DNA from: Durusdinium trenchii
Lineage: Eukaryota > Sar > Dinophyceae > Suessiales > Symbiodiniaceae
Direction of reading: 5' to 3'
DNA length: 64,000 nucleotides
Assembly (NCBI GenBank): GCA_963970005.1
Contig: CAXAMN010018557.1
Span: forward strand, 554,170-618,169
The position numbers and the translations under genes were made by a program. The notes under the pieces are model-generated. The model was not told the origin of the DNA. It did not search any database and saw nothing but the letters and a program-made list of their open reading frames with translations. Every line of letters starts with the position of its first letter. Within the stretch, counting starts at the first letter, position 1. Positions 42,240 to 55,269 of this stretch are shown piece by piece.

Positions 42240-45200
42240 TATGTCTGCAAGGAACTTAACATTATGGAATACTTTCGTTCAGGCCTAGACGAGGTTGATC
42301 AAGAGGAGGACTCACATACAAAAGGTCTTGCATTTCAATCACTTGAGAGTGTACAAATATAGAGAGAGCAAGCTTTGCAAGATGTCACATCACTTAAGTA
42401 TCTCTTTGTGCTGTCGAGAGATACCTCGAGCAAAGTAAAGTTGTTGCCAAATATCCAGCATTACAATCGTTGGGTGAGCTGCATCTTCACCAAGCTGTAG
42501 TGAGAGCTTGAATGTCTATCGACCAAAAGCACATCCTCTTTCGAGACCCCCAGAAACATGCTCTCCCCTGCACCATCGGCCTCAAGCACCAGCTCAAGTC
42601 CACAGCAGAGGCCTCAGGTGGCACTGACCTGAGCCGTGCTGGTGCAGTGTGGCGACAACTGCCAGCGATTGAAATAAGTTTTCGGATGGCAACTCAATTG
42701 ACTCAAAGCTCTTCCCTGCATCATTCTGGCTGTATAAGATTGCCGAAAGGGGTAATTCATGTTTCCTTTTCAACGACTCAACGACTCTAAAAGAGACAGA
42801 AAAAGAATACGAGGGTGATCAGCAAAGAATCGGCCTCCAGCAGTAGTTTCTGGGCAAGCTGTTTGACAAGAAAAACATGATTTTCTTTGCTGCAGCAGGA
42901 GGTCACAGCTACAATCGAGAGTCAAAGGCATTTGTACCTAATGTCCCTCTCAACTTATAATGCAGCGTTGCTGCATTCCTTTTGAGATCTTCACCAAAAC
43001 GCGGTTTCGAGTTGACCCAAAAAAAAAAAGATTGCGAACCAGAGCCTTCAGCAGGTCCCAACTCGGCTCAGCTGCCAACAATGGAAAGCTTTTCAGGCTG
43101 GAGTCTTCCTGCAAACATCGTCTCAAGAGTCGATTGAACTAACTGCTTGTGTCACTGCACAGCGTTCCTTTCTTCAGCATGGGCTGATTCATAGAACGGC
43201 AAAATTGAAAAATTGGACTTTTTGAGGTCGGAGATGGAAGGTGGAGCCTAACTTTCAAGCAACAAAAGGAACAGACCAAATTCTACTCATGCTGAATTAT
43301 CTCGTTCTCAACTAACGTCTCCTTCTTTGGAGTCCAAAAAAGTCATCGATTCGAGCCGGCCCCAAGTTGACCTTGCCTCCCAGGAAATGATGAAGCTCTT
43401 CATGTCGGAGTAGCTGACTTGCTGCACGTTGCCATTTGCTGCACTAATTAGGTATAGGTGAGCTGCCTTTATCAGCTGTAGGTGCTTCCGTTGGTTCCAC
43501 CTTGAGAGAGGTTCCAAAGTAGTAATCAGGTTGCCTGAGTCTAATTACACAATTGACAGTGTGAATCCATGTACTGCAACAGAGAATTTGTCCGGCCGCC
43601 AGTGGCCGAAAACTGCACATCCATACTTGTCAGCGGCTACATCTGCATGCTGTTTAAACAAAATGCATGCAAACTTCTGGATGATGCGACAAAAACATCG
43701 ACAGACGTCATCTAAGCCTCGCAGTGAGCTGAAATATATTCCCATGGCTTCAAGTTCCCATGTGAACTTCCCATGTTTGCCAGTCAATACCCCCTTGGTG
43801 CGCCGGACAAAGCCTGTGTTTGTCTAGTGTATGTTCCCTGAAAAGAATTGAGAAAAAAGGAAGTTGATGGAGTTGTCGCATTCATTCGCATTCCCTTTTA
43901 AGCAGCGAAGGCCAACAAATGCAAAAAGCTAGCTAAGATAAAACAAACAAACCAACAAACTGGCAGCAAAAGCGACTCATGAATAAATCTATACACAGCC
44001 CTCATGCGGACGTAGTCTCTGGTAGTTCCCATAAAAGATCCATCTTCTGGCCACCAGAACATACGTTTCCGAAACCATCCGAAACCTGCCATTTTGCCCC
44101 CCAACAAACCACAAACCATTGAAGTATAGTCCAGTCCCGTTCTCCTCTGCCGCTGCCAGGCTCAACAGAAGAGCAGCGAAACACCTGCACGCTTTTCGGG
44201 CGACCTTCTCAACTCAGTGCAGCTCGAAGGGACAAGGACCTTCGAAAAACTGCCTCTTACACTTGGTGACTGGCATTTTGTCCACCTGTTTGCCAACAAA
44301 TGTCAATCAAGACAGGCTAAAGCAAAAGTTGGTGAACGCCGGAGCCAACTGAACGAATTCCATCACGTCCAAATGAAATGGGTGTTGAGGGCCAAAGTCC
44401 AAAATCAGTTTTTCTGAAATTCAAGATCTGGGTTGCCTTGCCTCATTGTGTTCCTCTCAAATGCAGCCCACAAGGGCGGCTCGCTGCTGGCCCTGAGCAT
44501 TGGGCTGCGTCACATGCTAGTTTGCTGACACAAACACATGTAAATATACATTCTGCTCAGATTGTGCTTGGGTGGCAGCTTTGCAAAATATGCTTATCAG
44601 AAAAACAAAACAAACAACAAAATGAAAGATGCTGCACCAGGCAAAATGAAAAGTTTGCTCATATTCACTAAGCGTACGCCTGCTCGACAAATGATGCAAG
44701 TTACTTTTTGCACACATGTGTTTGTCTTTGAGCATACATGTCAATTATGATGGTCTTGTGACTTGTGCCTAAAGCAGCATAGATGTTGTGGCAAACCTAC
44801 ACACCAATTTCACAGTTTCTACTCAAACTGAGAACCGAGCGCACTGTTGGCCAGCGAGTTTCACTCGCAAATCTCTTGAAGTTGGAAATGTTGCCACACA
44901 CACAGCAGACACAGCATGCCAAGTTGCGCTGCCTTGACAAACGCAGAATCCAAACAATCGCAATACAAAAAAGAACACGAGACCGATTACACAAGATTGT
45001 GTTGTTGCCACTTGTCTAATTTCTTGCCATGCTCTCGTGTCTTTGAACATCCGCAACACAAACATCAGACATCTAGGAATCTAGCGTGGCCGAGCTGTGT
45101 TGACCGCGTAAGCTTCACAAAGGCCGACACTGGAGCAAATGTCCCTGCATCAAGTTGGGAAGCAGAATGCCCCAAGTAAGAGTTGTGAAGGTCAAGCCTG

Positions 45201-46010
45201 CATTTTCATCTGAGCGGCGGCTCAATTCATTCGTTTTGTTTCACTGTAGCGTTTGACTTTGGCTGTGCAGCGTGTGTACTTTGAGCGGTACTTTCCCCTT
45301 CTGCTCTTCGAGAGTGTGTGCAATCAGGGTCGCGGTTCACTCAGCCGACTGCTTCTACCACCCACTTCACCACCACTGCCACCACCAGCTTCACCACCAA
45401 ACAACCGGAAGGTCTCATTGGCAAAGGCATCATGGAGGTCGGAATGAATGCCAAACGGCTGCTTGGCACAGACGTTTCCTGTGGCATGGTGCAATGCATG
45501 TTGGCACCATGTCTGGAAGACTCCTCATCAAGATCACAAGCAGGTTCTGGCCACCCAAGTCCTTTTTGGTCAACATTACTGGACAACGTTCCAGGAACTT
45601 CAAAACGTGCTGCCTCGAAATCAATCCGTCTGATGGTACAGTAACACTCACAACCTTCGAAGCTGAACTTTCACTCGCGCTCAACACAAATGACCTCGCT
45701 GCCAATGCTGTCCTGAGTGACAATGCTTCTGCCCTGATTCTCAAACTAAATTCCAACGTCAACTGCCTGACCAACTCATGGCCGTTCACCTGTGCGTCGT
45801 CAGACCTGCGAAACTTCCACCGACATCTTGACGGCTGAGTCCTTCAAGAAAGCACTCCAAACACTCTCAAGCCACCATACCATGCCACAGCTCAACACAG
45901 CTCGCCAGAGCTTCTAAAGGCACTCCCAGCCACTTGTCACATTCCACAACAAACAGGCAGTCTTTCACAAAGATGTGAAAACACGGATGCGGCAGCTTTC
46001 CCTTTTCAAC
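42240..46010. other. Intergenic, no gene recognised
   Basis: Scattered frames of 60-190 codons on both strands, none with a recognisable domain. The longest (45272-45838 plus strand) overlaps a CCA/CAC-rich stretch and an opposite-strand frame. No RNA gene seen. Confidence 0.45.
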
Positions 46011-46016
46011 CCGCTC

Positions 46017-46027
46017 CTTGAGCCAAA
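46017..46027 (-). other. Possible spliced-leader relic
   Basis: TTTGGCTCAAG on the minus strand, downstream of the copia-2 stop codon. Only 11 nt match; could be chance or the start of another retroposed copy. Confidence 0.3.
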
Positions 46028-46255
46028 GTCACAGTTGGTTCAGACTGCCTCAAAGCTTTTTCAAGCTGGTTGTCAAACTCTTCTTGAAAGAGTCAAAACT
46101 GTTCACAGTCATTTCAAACGTGCACAAAAACCAAAGAACTCAAACAGTATGAAAACTGGCAGGGCGAGCTAAACGCACAGGTTTTGCGTCAGGCATGGAC
46201 ATGAAAGGACATGTTCACACATGTACTCAACTGCAGTTTCACACCCGTACTTTTT

Positions 46256-47989
46256 CTACGGATGGAAAACCACAGAAAGGCGGCCAGTGAGCATCATCTC
46301 ATCCAGCTGCGGTGCCTTCATGGCTTTCGTGAGCCCATCAGCGACCATTGTCGCGGTTGCAATCCACTTCACCTTGGTGGGGCCGTTCTCAGGAATGCCT
46401 TCGGCATAGGTCGGGTTGCCGATGGCTTCACCTTGATCTCTCCAGACTTCCTGCCTCAGACCTGTCAGGTCGATGGCGAGGCGTTTGTCGGCCACTTCAC
46501 CGCCTCCAGCGGTGCACAGGTGATCTGACAGACTTCTGCAATCTGTCAGCCACAAACACTTCGCGGCGTCGGCGGCCAAGGTGACATCCTTTTTGGAGCT
46601 GCCCTCACTCAAGTTCTTCACGGCGAACATCACACGCCGCAAATGCTCGGCCTCTTCACTGCCCAGCCGAAGCGACATTGTTTCAGCTTGAAGTGTGGAT
46701 CGGCAGACCCTTTTGATGGTGTTGCTGTGCCACTCGAGGGGATAGACAACCCCATTGCCAGTCTTCTCAAACTCTGCATCGGTCAGGAGGAGGACGCGGC
46801 CAGATTGGCTGCGATGCCCGGAGGGGTTTCCATTGACATCCTCAATGCTCTGACCGAAGGAGGCGTCGGTCACACTGACAATGATGGCCTCTTCCAGCTT
46901 CATCGCCTTGCGGGCATAGAAAATCCCTTTGTCACGGTCTTGCGTGGCGAAGTTCAGAAGCTTGTTGGCCTCGATGAGGTGGCGGACTTGTGCACGTTGT
47001 TGCACTGCTTGAAGTTGGTTGACCCGAAAACAAATGTCGGGACGGCAGATGCGTCCCAGCCAGCTCAGTGATCCGATCACGGATCGAAGTTGTGAGATCT
47101 CAGAAGGCTTCGCCGGCGCTGACAACTGCTTTCTCCTCTGCGGCTCGACATAGATGGCCTTGGTGCGATCAAGCACACTTGGACATGTCACTCGGATGCC
47201 ATCGGTGGACTGCTTGATGATGCGGCCACAGTACTTCATCTCATCATTTTCAACCAACCCAAACTTGAACTCCTTTTGCACTTCCAGCATGACTGCCTGC
47301 ATGTCTTCGAGACCGCACCATAGAAGGTCGTCAACATGACATCCCAGGAGTCCACTGACAGTGCCTAGTCCCTTAAACAGCAGGACATCGTGCAAAGCTT
47401 TCCAGAAGCCGCGGGGAGCATCCCGCGTGCCATAGACACTCTTCCGTGCCACCAGCAAGCTGCCAGGTTGTACTGCAGGATCTGGAATGCCACCCTTGGG
47501 AAGGGTGATGGCAAGCAGTCGAGTAATCCATGCTCCTTGGAGGAAGGCTGCACTGATATCCACAGCACGGAGTGGTTCACCAAGTGCTGCGCCCCAACAA
47601 ATGATCAAGTTGATGAAGAGCTGACTTGCCGTTGGGGAATCTGTTCTCACACCTTTGTTCTCCTCCAGGTCGCCTCTGACAACTAGGCCAGCTTCGCCTT
47701 CTTCTGCCTTGTTGGTGTCAACTCAGCGGCTCGGCAGAATCTCAACGTCAGGGTGCGCGGCCTTGAAGTTATCAACATCATTGGGTGGAATCACGTCCAC
47801 GGCAGTGAACTGCATCCAATTGCCCCACTCCTTGCGGCGTGTGCCGGTGAGCTTTTCTTGTACTTCAGGACTTTCACGATCGTAGTTCAGCTCTCTTCCG
47901 GCGCCAGTCTGCTTCCTTCTCTTGTTCTGGAAGCGCTTGGCCACAAAGCAGTGGAAGTGGTGAGCTTCATGTTTGCTCATGAGCGCCAT
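46256..47989 (-). pseudogene. Copia-2 reverse transcriptase and RNase H
   Basis: One frame of 578 codons broken by a single TGA (47723-47725) in ILPSR*VDTNK, a place where copia proteins usually have Trp. RT blocks: LRAVDISAAFLQGAWI, SVYGTRDAPRGFWKALHD and GCHVDDLLWCG (VDD active site). RNase H: VSVTDASFG, LQAETMSLRLGSEEAEHL and WLTDCRSLSDHL, giving the D-E-D set, then MVADGLTKAM. All catalytic positions look intact. Confidence 0.85.
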
Positions 47990-47996
47990 GCCATCA

Positions 47997-50552
47997 TCAG
48001 GGATCCTGACATTCTGCTCGTGCAGGTGAACGTGAGCGTTCCCGCACCGATGACCCAGATGGTCGAACTGGTAGTTCAGGTAGTCCAGGAGGTGGTCGGA
48101 CAGGATGTCCGTCCAGTTGATCTAACGATCGGCGCATGGCATGCTGAAGCTGAGTCGCAGGAGGAACACCAGGCTGTAGAAGTGGTGTGTCCGGAATGCG
48201 CTCACCGTCTGGCTCCTCAGTTCCTGCACGGTGGAAGGGTGCAGGTCGCGGTGGTTCCAACATCTCGGCTTCAGGTGCTTCTTCCATCACGGTGGGCAGT
48301 TCAGCTGCATCGGGTGGACCATGTGTGGGTGTGTATTCTTCATTTCCATCATCGCCATCAGGCGCTGGTCCAGCTGAAGATGGAATCTCCACATAGCCAG
48401 GTTGGTGTTCTCCATCATCATGTAGTGAACCCAGCTGGTAGTCATCAGCGAACGGGTTGTGGCCATGTCTGGCATCAGTCATAGCTTCTCGGGCTCGCTT
48501 GCGGCTTGGACGTAGTTCCATGAGCTGCTTGGCGTATACCTCAGAAGCTGACGCCGGTCGTAGTGAGCTTTCTGGAGCTACAAGTGGTATTCCTCCATGG
48601 ATGATCCAAACTGCAGCTCTGCCATCTCGGCCTATGATGCGGCCAGGTCCGCGCCATCGTCCACAGCACACAAGGTCACCTTGTTGATATGGTCCTCGAA
48701 GAAGTGTGGACTTCCGGAGCAAGGCTGCTCGAATGCGTCGGCTAGCATCCACCTTTGTGAAGGCAGCTTTGGCAGCTTGTCGTACTTGAAGTTGAATGCC
48801 AAATTCTTCTTCAGGTTCCAGGACGTTGTCGTGGATGCCCAAGTATCTGCCCTCGGACTCTTCAGTGGTCAGGGAGGTCACGTCCACTGGAAGCTTGCCA
48901 AGCACCCATTGGTATGGAGTGAAGCCGTGGTGGTTGAGCTTCATGTTCTTGACGCAGGTCTCTCCGATGAGGGTCTTCACCTGATTCACTCCAATGACCT
49001 GTCGTTCTTCCATGGCAGCGTAGAGAAGCTCCTTGAAGAGTCCACCTTGTCGTTCTCCGCGGCCAAGTTGGAAAGGTGCTTCAACTCCAGTATACCTGAG
49101 CATGATGCCGTGGATGCGCAGCAAGTCCTTCATGCGGCCTTGGTTGCGCATGCCGCGATCACATACCACTGAGTGTGGTGGTCCATAGGCCATGATCCAG
49201 CCGTTGAGGAAGGCCTCTGCGCAGATGGATGACTTAGGAACTCCTCCACCAGCAACCCACCATGCTCGGTGATACAAGGTGCCAAGGTCAACTGCAGAGA
49301 GCACGGTATGGCGGTTGTTGGCCCCGTCACGGACTTCAAAGCAGTCCAGGCTCACTTCATGGTTGAACGTAGGTTTGCCGGGGATCTTCGTCACGTTGGG
49401 TTTCTCAATCTTCATGTGCTTCCGGCAGCTCTCGCAGGCAAAATGCTTGCAGGCTTCGATGACGGATGGTGAAGCACAAGCCGTCCTGAGAAGTTGCATC
49501 ATGCCTGAGACGGGGCTGTGACCAGTCATGTTGTGAAGTCGTCTCAGGGCCAGTCGAGTTGGTCTTGGGATCTTCAACCAACGGACACGTCGATCTTGTT
49601 CACGAGCCATCTCTGCCGACTCAGTTGGAGGTGGTTGTTCTTCCATGAGTTCTTGGCAATGCATCTCTTCTGGGCTGAGTCGATGTGGTCGTAGATCTTG
49701 GCGTGGTGCCATATCTTTCTCATCAATCAAGGAGTCGAGGAGACCCATGTCCAGCTCTGCGTTGCGCTCTTGGATATCTTCGGTGTAGAAGCTGGCCACC
49801 ATAGTGCGGTTGGACAGGTCGTCCAAGAAGCCGTCAAGCATAGCGCGGCAGAGCGGTTCTGGCCATTCTTGTGCACGCTTGGTGCGTTGACCACCCTCCA
49901 AGACTTGATGATCATGTAGCTGATCACAGAGTTGATTCAGGCGTTCCTTCACGGGTGCACTTGCGGTCAGGAAGCCAGTTGGCTTCTTGTGGAGTTGTCC
50001 ATTGTCCCAGTCTCGGAGGCCAAACTGACATTGATCACACCTGATCAGCTCCAGCGGCTCCAACGACTCACCATCACAAAGTTCTTCAGCAAACAGTTGC
50101 CGCATGCTGTAGGTGTCCCAAAGAGCACTGGTCCAGGGGTTCTCAACCAAGACCTTGCGGCCGCGTTGGAGTCGTTGTCGGATGATCTTCCGAAGCCTTC
50201 GCAAGAAGGGGTGCCAGGACTCACGTTCAGCTGTGATGCGCTCCTTCAGGGACTGGTTCTTGCTCATGTTGAGGTTCGACCACGGTCCGAATGGACCACA
50301 AACAGGGCTGAAGGTGATCACATAGGGGTCCTTGTCATTGATCTCTTGCTCGAGCATGGATCGCACCGATGGTCGGAGGAGATCTGATCCATCAAGGCGT
50401 AGGTCAACTGGGGCAGCAACTGACAGGCCCATGTCCATGGCCAAAGTAATGAGCACAGCTGCACCAGCGAAGATCTCCATGAGAAAGACACGACATCCTC
50501 GAGGAAGTGAGGTGCGGCGACGTTGTCCACGAAGATGGGACCACATGCAGGT
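47997..50552 (-). pseudogene. Copia-2 MTase-like domain and integrase
   Basis: The open frame continues across the insertion site into 56070 and above. MEIFAGAAVLITLAMDMGLS and ITFSPVCGPFGPWSNLN resemble C5-MTase motifs I and IV (SPVCGP in place of PCQ), and KVLVENPWTSALWD follows in the motif VI place. GAG-pre-integrase fingers: LHNMTGH, later CKHFACESCRKHM. The integrase core has EVSLDCFEVRDG, PHSVVCDRGMRN and QLGRGERQGGLFKE; the last Asp and Glu are 35 residues apart, as in DD35E. The C-terminus is acidic and Pro-rich. The frame shifts by one base near 47993. Confidence 0.8.
50532..50552 (+). repeat. Target-site duplication, low-coordinate copy
   Basis: 21 bases containing GATGGGACCACATGCAGGT, identical to 56050-56070. 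It marks the 3' junction of the minus-strand insertion. Confidence 0.95.
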
Positions 50553-52139
50553 ATTTTTGCACGGGTATGGGCGCTATGTGTGCCGAGAGGCACAAGTCAC
50601 CGAGTCGAATTCAGATGGGGGGTACGTGGGGTGAGCCTGACAATCAAGACCAGCAGCACCAAACCAGACCCAAAAAACAAGAACCACACCAACCAAAACA
50701 ACCAACAAACCAGAAGCAAAGGGGTCAGGCTCAAATCCGTACGAGTCTAAAAAAGCAAAAGGTGCAGATCCGAGGACCAACACAGTAGTGAAACGGGGCA
50801 ATGAATTCATATCCAGCCGCTCTCAGTAGAGGACGTCCAGGGCGAACTTGCATTTTGATGCAATCTGCGGCTGGGTAGGAGTGTATTCCTGCAGCGGTGC
50901 ACTGCGTGTGGGAATGCCTGAGCATACTGAAAGCGAGAGTGAGGTGCAATTCAGGTTCGGCTAAGTCCTTGCAAAGCCAGGTACAGCACAACTTGTATCA
51001 AAGAATGCGTACGCGCAAAGAACCTAGGGAGTCACACAGGGACCCAGAATGTGGCAGTAGCACTACACCACTACGAAGCAAAACTTCAGCATACTCGTGT
51101 CTTGGCTCGTCCCAAGTGCACTGGGGATGTTGAACGACAGGCAGGACAAAGAGACGAGGGGCGTTGAGGCCTATCTGTAAGCCGGTTTTGGCCTAGCGAA
51201 TCTTGGGAGTTCAGGGTTGGTACCTGGCCTCGACTTATGCTCTTGCAGTCATTCCACTTGGCTGCAATGAACTTGCACATGCCGTAACTACATCCAGGAC
51301 ATTGCAAACTAACAGGAGTTTCCGCAGCAGTGTGTCAGACAGGCGGAGGCACGGGAGGGTCAGGACATCTGCAAGCAGGTCACCGCCTCCCCCAGTGGGG
51401 GAGGCAGGAGCACACAAGACCTGGTGACAGTGCCAACCGACAAAAATGCACAGAGCCAACCAGGTATCCAAGGACCGTCCGTCTCAGACAGCTTACCTAT
51501 ATGGCCATTGCACAGGGACAAATAAGCAAGCGTGGTGTCGAGTTGTGCCCAAGGTGGTGCCGCTGTAGCCCTGGGGCACTCGAGTGCTTCAGAGTTCGGT
51601 CTGTCACGCAAGCCCCATGAACTAAGTGAAACATCTGGGTGAAACGTCGCTATTCCTAGTGCTAGTCTTAAGGACTGTACACTGTACTCATCCATGGCCA
51701 CCTCTTGGGAGGCAGTCATGGGCACTGTCTATCTACTCAGTATAGATGGCTCCCTACGAACCTTGGCCTGGCACTTCGGAAAGTCATGGCCACCAATGGA
51801 GGCATCAGTGATTCTCCGATCACGTCCTTCTCGACATTGGAAATTGGCCACAAGATCCTAGTATGAACACAGGAAGCGGTAAGCATGACATGGCTCTTCC
51901 GTAACCTTGCATTACTTACACCTCCTGGAGTTAACGATGCGTAGAGCGTGCAGTTCATTGGGCTGAACCTGAGAAGTGCTCCTCCTGTTTGTCTGCTCAG
52001 TTGGAGCAACACACTCTTTATATTTACCAATGCATTTTGTGGGTTCTGGATGGTTGTGCCATGACACGGCCGAATTTCGTAGTTGCCTGTGTCCGGCAGA
52101 AGTCGACCTATTGTACCTGTAGCTTGCAAGATAAACAAA

Positions 52140-54190
52140 AAAATTCTGAGTCACAGTATTGGTGGCTTAATTTTCCTGCAGTCCCCGCTCCAACAAACAG
52201 GAAAGACATGAGTACTGCGTACACAACGAAGGAAATCTTGCAAATCATGCCCTGCAACTGTCTGCGTTGGGCTCGTTAGGACGCTAGATCTCGACAGGGA
52301 GGGCCTTAGCCTTTGCAAGACGAAACTTAAATGTCGTAAGTGTCTCTGCATAGGCTGTCCAGTTTTCCTGCAGCCCTCCCTCTAGCAAACAGGAATAGCT
52401 TAGGCACAGCACTCACGAACGGCAAATTTGTGCTTCTGGATGGCTGATGAGTGTACATGTCTACGACAAGAGTCGCGGCTGCATTAGTTTAGCAGGAGAC
52501 GACAAATTACGCCTGTAGCTTGCAAGACAACAACCTGTGAGTCACAGTGTTGGTGGCTTAGATTTCTCGCAGCCTCCCTACAAACCAACAGGTAAAACGT
52601 GAGTACTGCATACACGAAGAAGGGAGCCTTGCAAATCATACCCTTCAACAGTCTGCTTTAGGTTCGCGAAGACTCAAGATCTTGAAAGGAAAGGCCTTGG
52701 TCTTTGCAAGACAAAGCTTCAGCATAACGGCATGAGTTGTCCACTTTTCCTGCAGCCCCCCCCACCAGCAGACAGGAACAGCTTATGTACCGTGCGTACG
52801 AAGGACAGTCTTGCAAGTCGAACCCTGCAGCAGTCTACTTGAAGCAGGCCCTTCATTGCCAAATCAACAAAGACTAATTCGTTTAGATTGATAGAACGGC
52901 AAGCTTGTACTTCTGAACAACTTGAGTACTGCATACTCAAAGAATGGAGCCTTGCCAATCATGCTCTGTAACAGTCTGCTTTAGGCTCACTGGGACTCTG
53001 GATCTCTAAAGGTGAGGCCTTTGCAGGGCAAAACTCAAGTGTCACGGCATCGGTTGTCCAGTTTTCCTGCAGCTCCCCCCCCTGCAGATAGGAATAACTT
53101 ATTAGGACAGCACACGCGAAAGACAGAATCATACAAATCATACCCTGCGGCAGACCGCTTTGGGCAGGCCAAACGTTTCACTGAGATCCTTCATTCCCTA
53201 GTAAACAGAGACGAAAGCCTTTAGATTGATAGAACGGCAAAATTGCGCTTCTGGATGGTTGGTGAATGTACGTGAGTACTGCACACACAACGAAGGAAAT
53301 CGTGCAAATCATGCCCTGCAACTGTCTGCTTTGGGCTCGTTAGGACGCTAGATCTTTAAAGGGAAGGCCTTGGCCTTTGCAAGACAAAGCTTACTTGTCT
53401 TAAGTGTCACGGCCTAGGCTGCCCAGTTTTCCTGCAGCCTTCCCTCTAGCAAACAGGAATAGCTTAGGCACAACACTCGCGACGGACATAGTCTTCCACT
53501 TCATACCCTGTGGCAATCTACATCGGGCAGGCCAAGCGTCTCGCTGAGACCCTTCATCATCAATGAAACAAACACGAATGCACTTAGAATACTGGGACGG
53601 CAAAACTGTGCTGTTGGGTGTCAAAAGACAGTGACTAGGGTCACCTCTTTGAAAGGGCAGACGGCGGACGGTAGACAAGATCGGCAAAACGACACTCGAG
53701 ACAACACTTAGGAGAATCTCCAAGGCACAAGGCTTATTTAATGTCTAGACAGTGTCTACACACCGCAAAAGATGAACGAGAGGACTTAAGGCCATTAGCC
53801 GATGGATATACCTTGCCACGACCAAATTTTGCGGCTGCATGTGACCGGCAGGAGACGAAATTTGCGCCTGCAGCTTGCACGACAAATAATATTAAATAAA
53901 AAGGTTGAGTCACAGTATGGGTGGTTTTGTTTTTCTGAAGCCTCCACCAGCAAACAGGAGCATCTTACTCTACGGGAGCCTTGCCAATCATACTCTACGA
54001 CAGTCTGCTTGAGGCTCTCTAGGACTCTAGGTCTCCGAAGGAAAGGCCTTTGCACGACAAAACTTAAGTGGCACGGCATGGGTTGTCCAGTTTTCCTGCA
54101 GCTCCCCCACCAGTAGACAGGAATAGCTTTAACGACAGCACCCACGAAGGACAGAGTCATGCAAATCATACCCTGCGGCTGGCCGCTTTG
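52140..54190. repeat. Degenerate ~190-bp composite repeats inside the retroposon
   Basis: The block TTTTCCTGCAG...CAGGAATAGCTT recurs at about 52171, 52363, 52745, 53064, 53427, 54091 and, beyond the 86-bp array, 55397. Other shared blocks are CTTGCAAATCATACCCTGC, GGCCTTTGCAAGACAAA and GATTGATAGAACGGCAAA. Spacing is irregular (192, 382, 319, 363, 664), so units have been lost or fused. Confidence 0.85.
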
Positions 54191-54289
54191 GGCGGGCCAA
54201 ACGTTTCACTGAGATCCTTCATTCCCTAATAAACAAACGACAGCCTTTGTATTGATGGAGCGGCAAAACTGTGCTTCTAACTGGCTGGT

Positions 54290-54990
54290 GAATTTACAGA
54301 GGCCCTGCGCCTCTTGGAGGTCCAGTAGGTAGGTTGAAGTTGGCGATCCCTGGTGCCTTGGCGTGCGAAGGGTCGAATTTACCGAGGCCCCGTTCCTCTC
54401 GGAGGTCCAAGTAGGTAGGTCCAAGTAGGCACTCCCTGGCGCCGTGGCGTACGAAGGGTCGAATTTACGGAGGCCCAGTTCCTTTCGGAAGTCCAAGTGG
54501 GTAGATCGAAGTAGGCGCTCCCTGGCGCCTTGGCGTACGAAGGGTCGAAGTTACAGAGGCNNNNNNNNNNGCCTTGGCGTACGAGGGGTCGAATTTACAG
54601 AGGCCCTGGGCCTCTTAGAAGTCAACATGGGTAGGTCGAAGTAGGCGCTTCTTGACGCCTTAACGTACGAAGGGTCGAATTTACCGAGGCCCCGTTCCTC
54701 TCGGAGGTCCAGGTAGGTAGGTCCAAGTAGGCACTCCCTGGCGCCGTGGCGTACGAAGGGTCGAATTTACGGAGGCCCAGTTCCTTTCGGAAGTCCAAGT
54801 GGGTAGGTCGAAGTGGGCGCTCCCTGGCGCCTTGGCGTACGAAGGGTCGAAGTTACAGAGGCCCTGCGCCTCTCGGAAGTCCAAGTGGGTAGGTCGAAGT
54901 AGGCGCTCCCTGGCGTCTTTGCGTGCGAAGGATTGAAGGTACCGAGGCCTTGCGCTTCTCAGAAGTCCAAGTTGGTAGGTCCGTTTGGAC
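54290..54990. repeat. 86-bp tandem array inside the retroposon
   Basis: Units start at 54290, 54375, 54461, 54547, 54591 (after the gap), 54677, 54763, 54849 and 54935. Each contains TTACAGAGGCCCTG, TCGGAAGTCCAAGTGGGTAG and CTCCCTGGCGCCTTGGCGTA. 86 is not a multiple of 3, and the open minus-strand translations are repeat artefacts. The alternating subtypes (CCGAGGCCCCGTTCCTCT versus ACAGAGGCCCTG) repeat in the same order on both sides of the gap. Confidence 0.95.
54561..54570. other. Assembly gap (10 N) inside the 86-bp array
   Basis: Unit starts on either side are 44 bp apart with 34 real bases, so the missing sequence should be 52 bp plus a multiple of 86. Confidence 0.9.
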
Positions 54991-55269
54991 GCTCCCTTTT
55001 GCCTTGGCCCTTAAGAAGCGAAGTTGCAATTGAGAAGTCTGCACTTGCTTTGTCAACACCGCCTTTGCCGCAGCTGAAGGCTAAAGGTTTCAAATGTCCA
55101 AATTCGTTCCCAAATAGACAAAAACAAAAGCCTTTAGATTGATGGAACGGCAAATTTGCGCTTCTGGATGGCTGGTGAATGGCTGGTGAAAGTACGTTTT
55201 CACGACTGAATTTTGCATCTGGGGACCCTTCATCTCCAATTATTCAAAAGCGAGAGCGTCAAGATTAAT

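Noticed and set aside
45272..45838. 188-codon plus-strand frame
   Set aside because: Overlaps a CCA-rich stretch and an equally long opposite frame; no known domain.
54444..55059. Repeated DLPTWTSER-type peptides on the minus strand
   Set aside because: The 86-bp unit is not a multiple of three, so the frame changes every unit.
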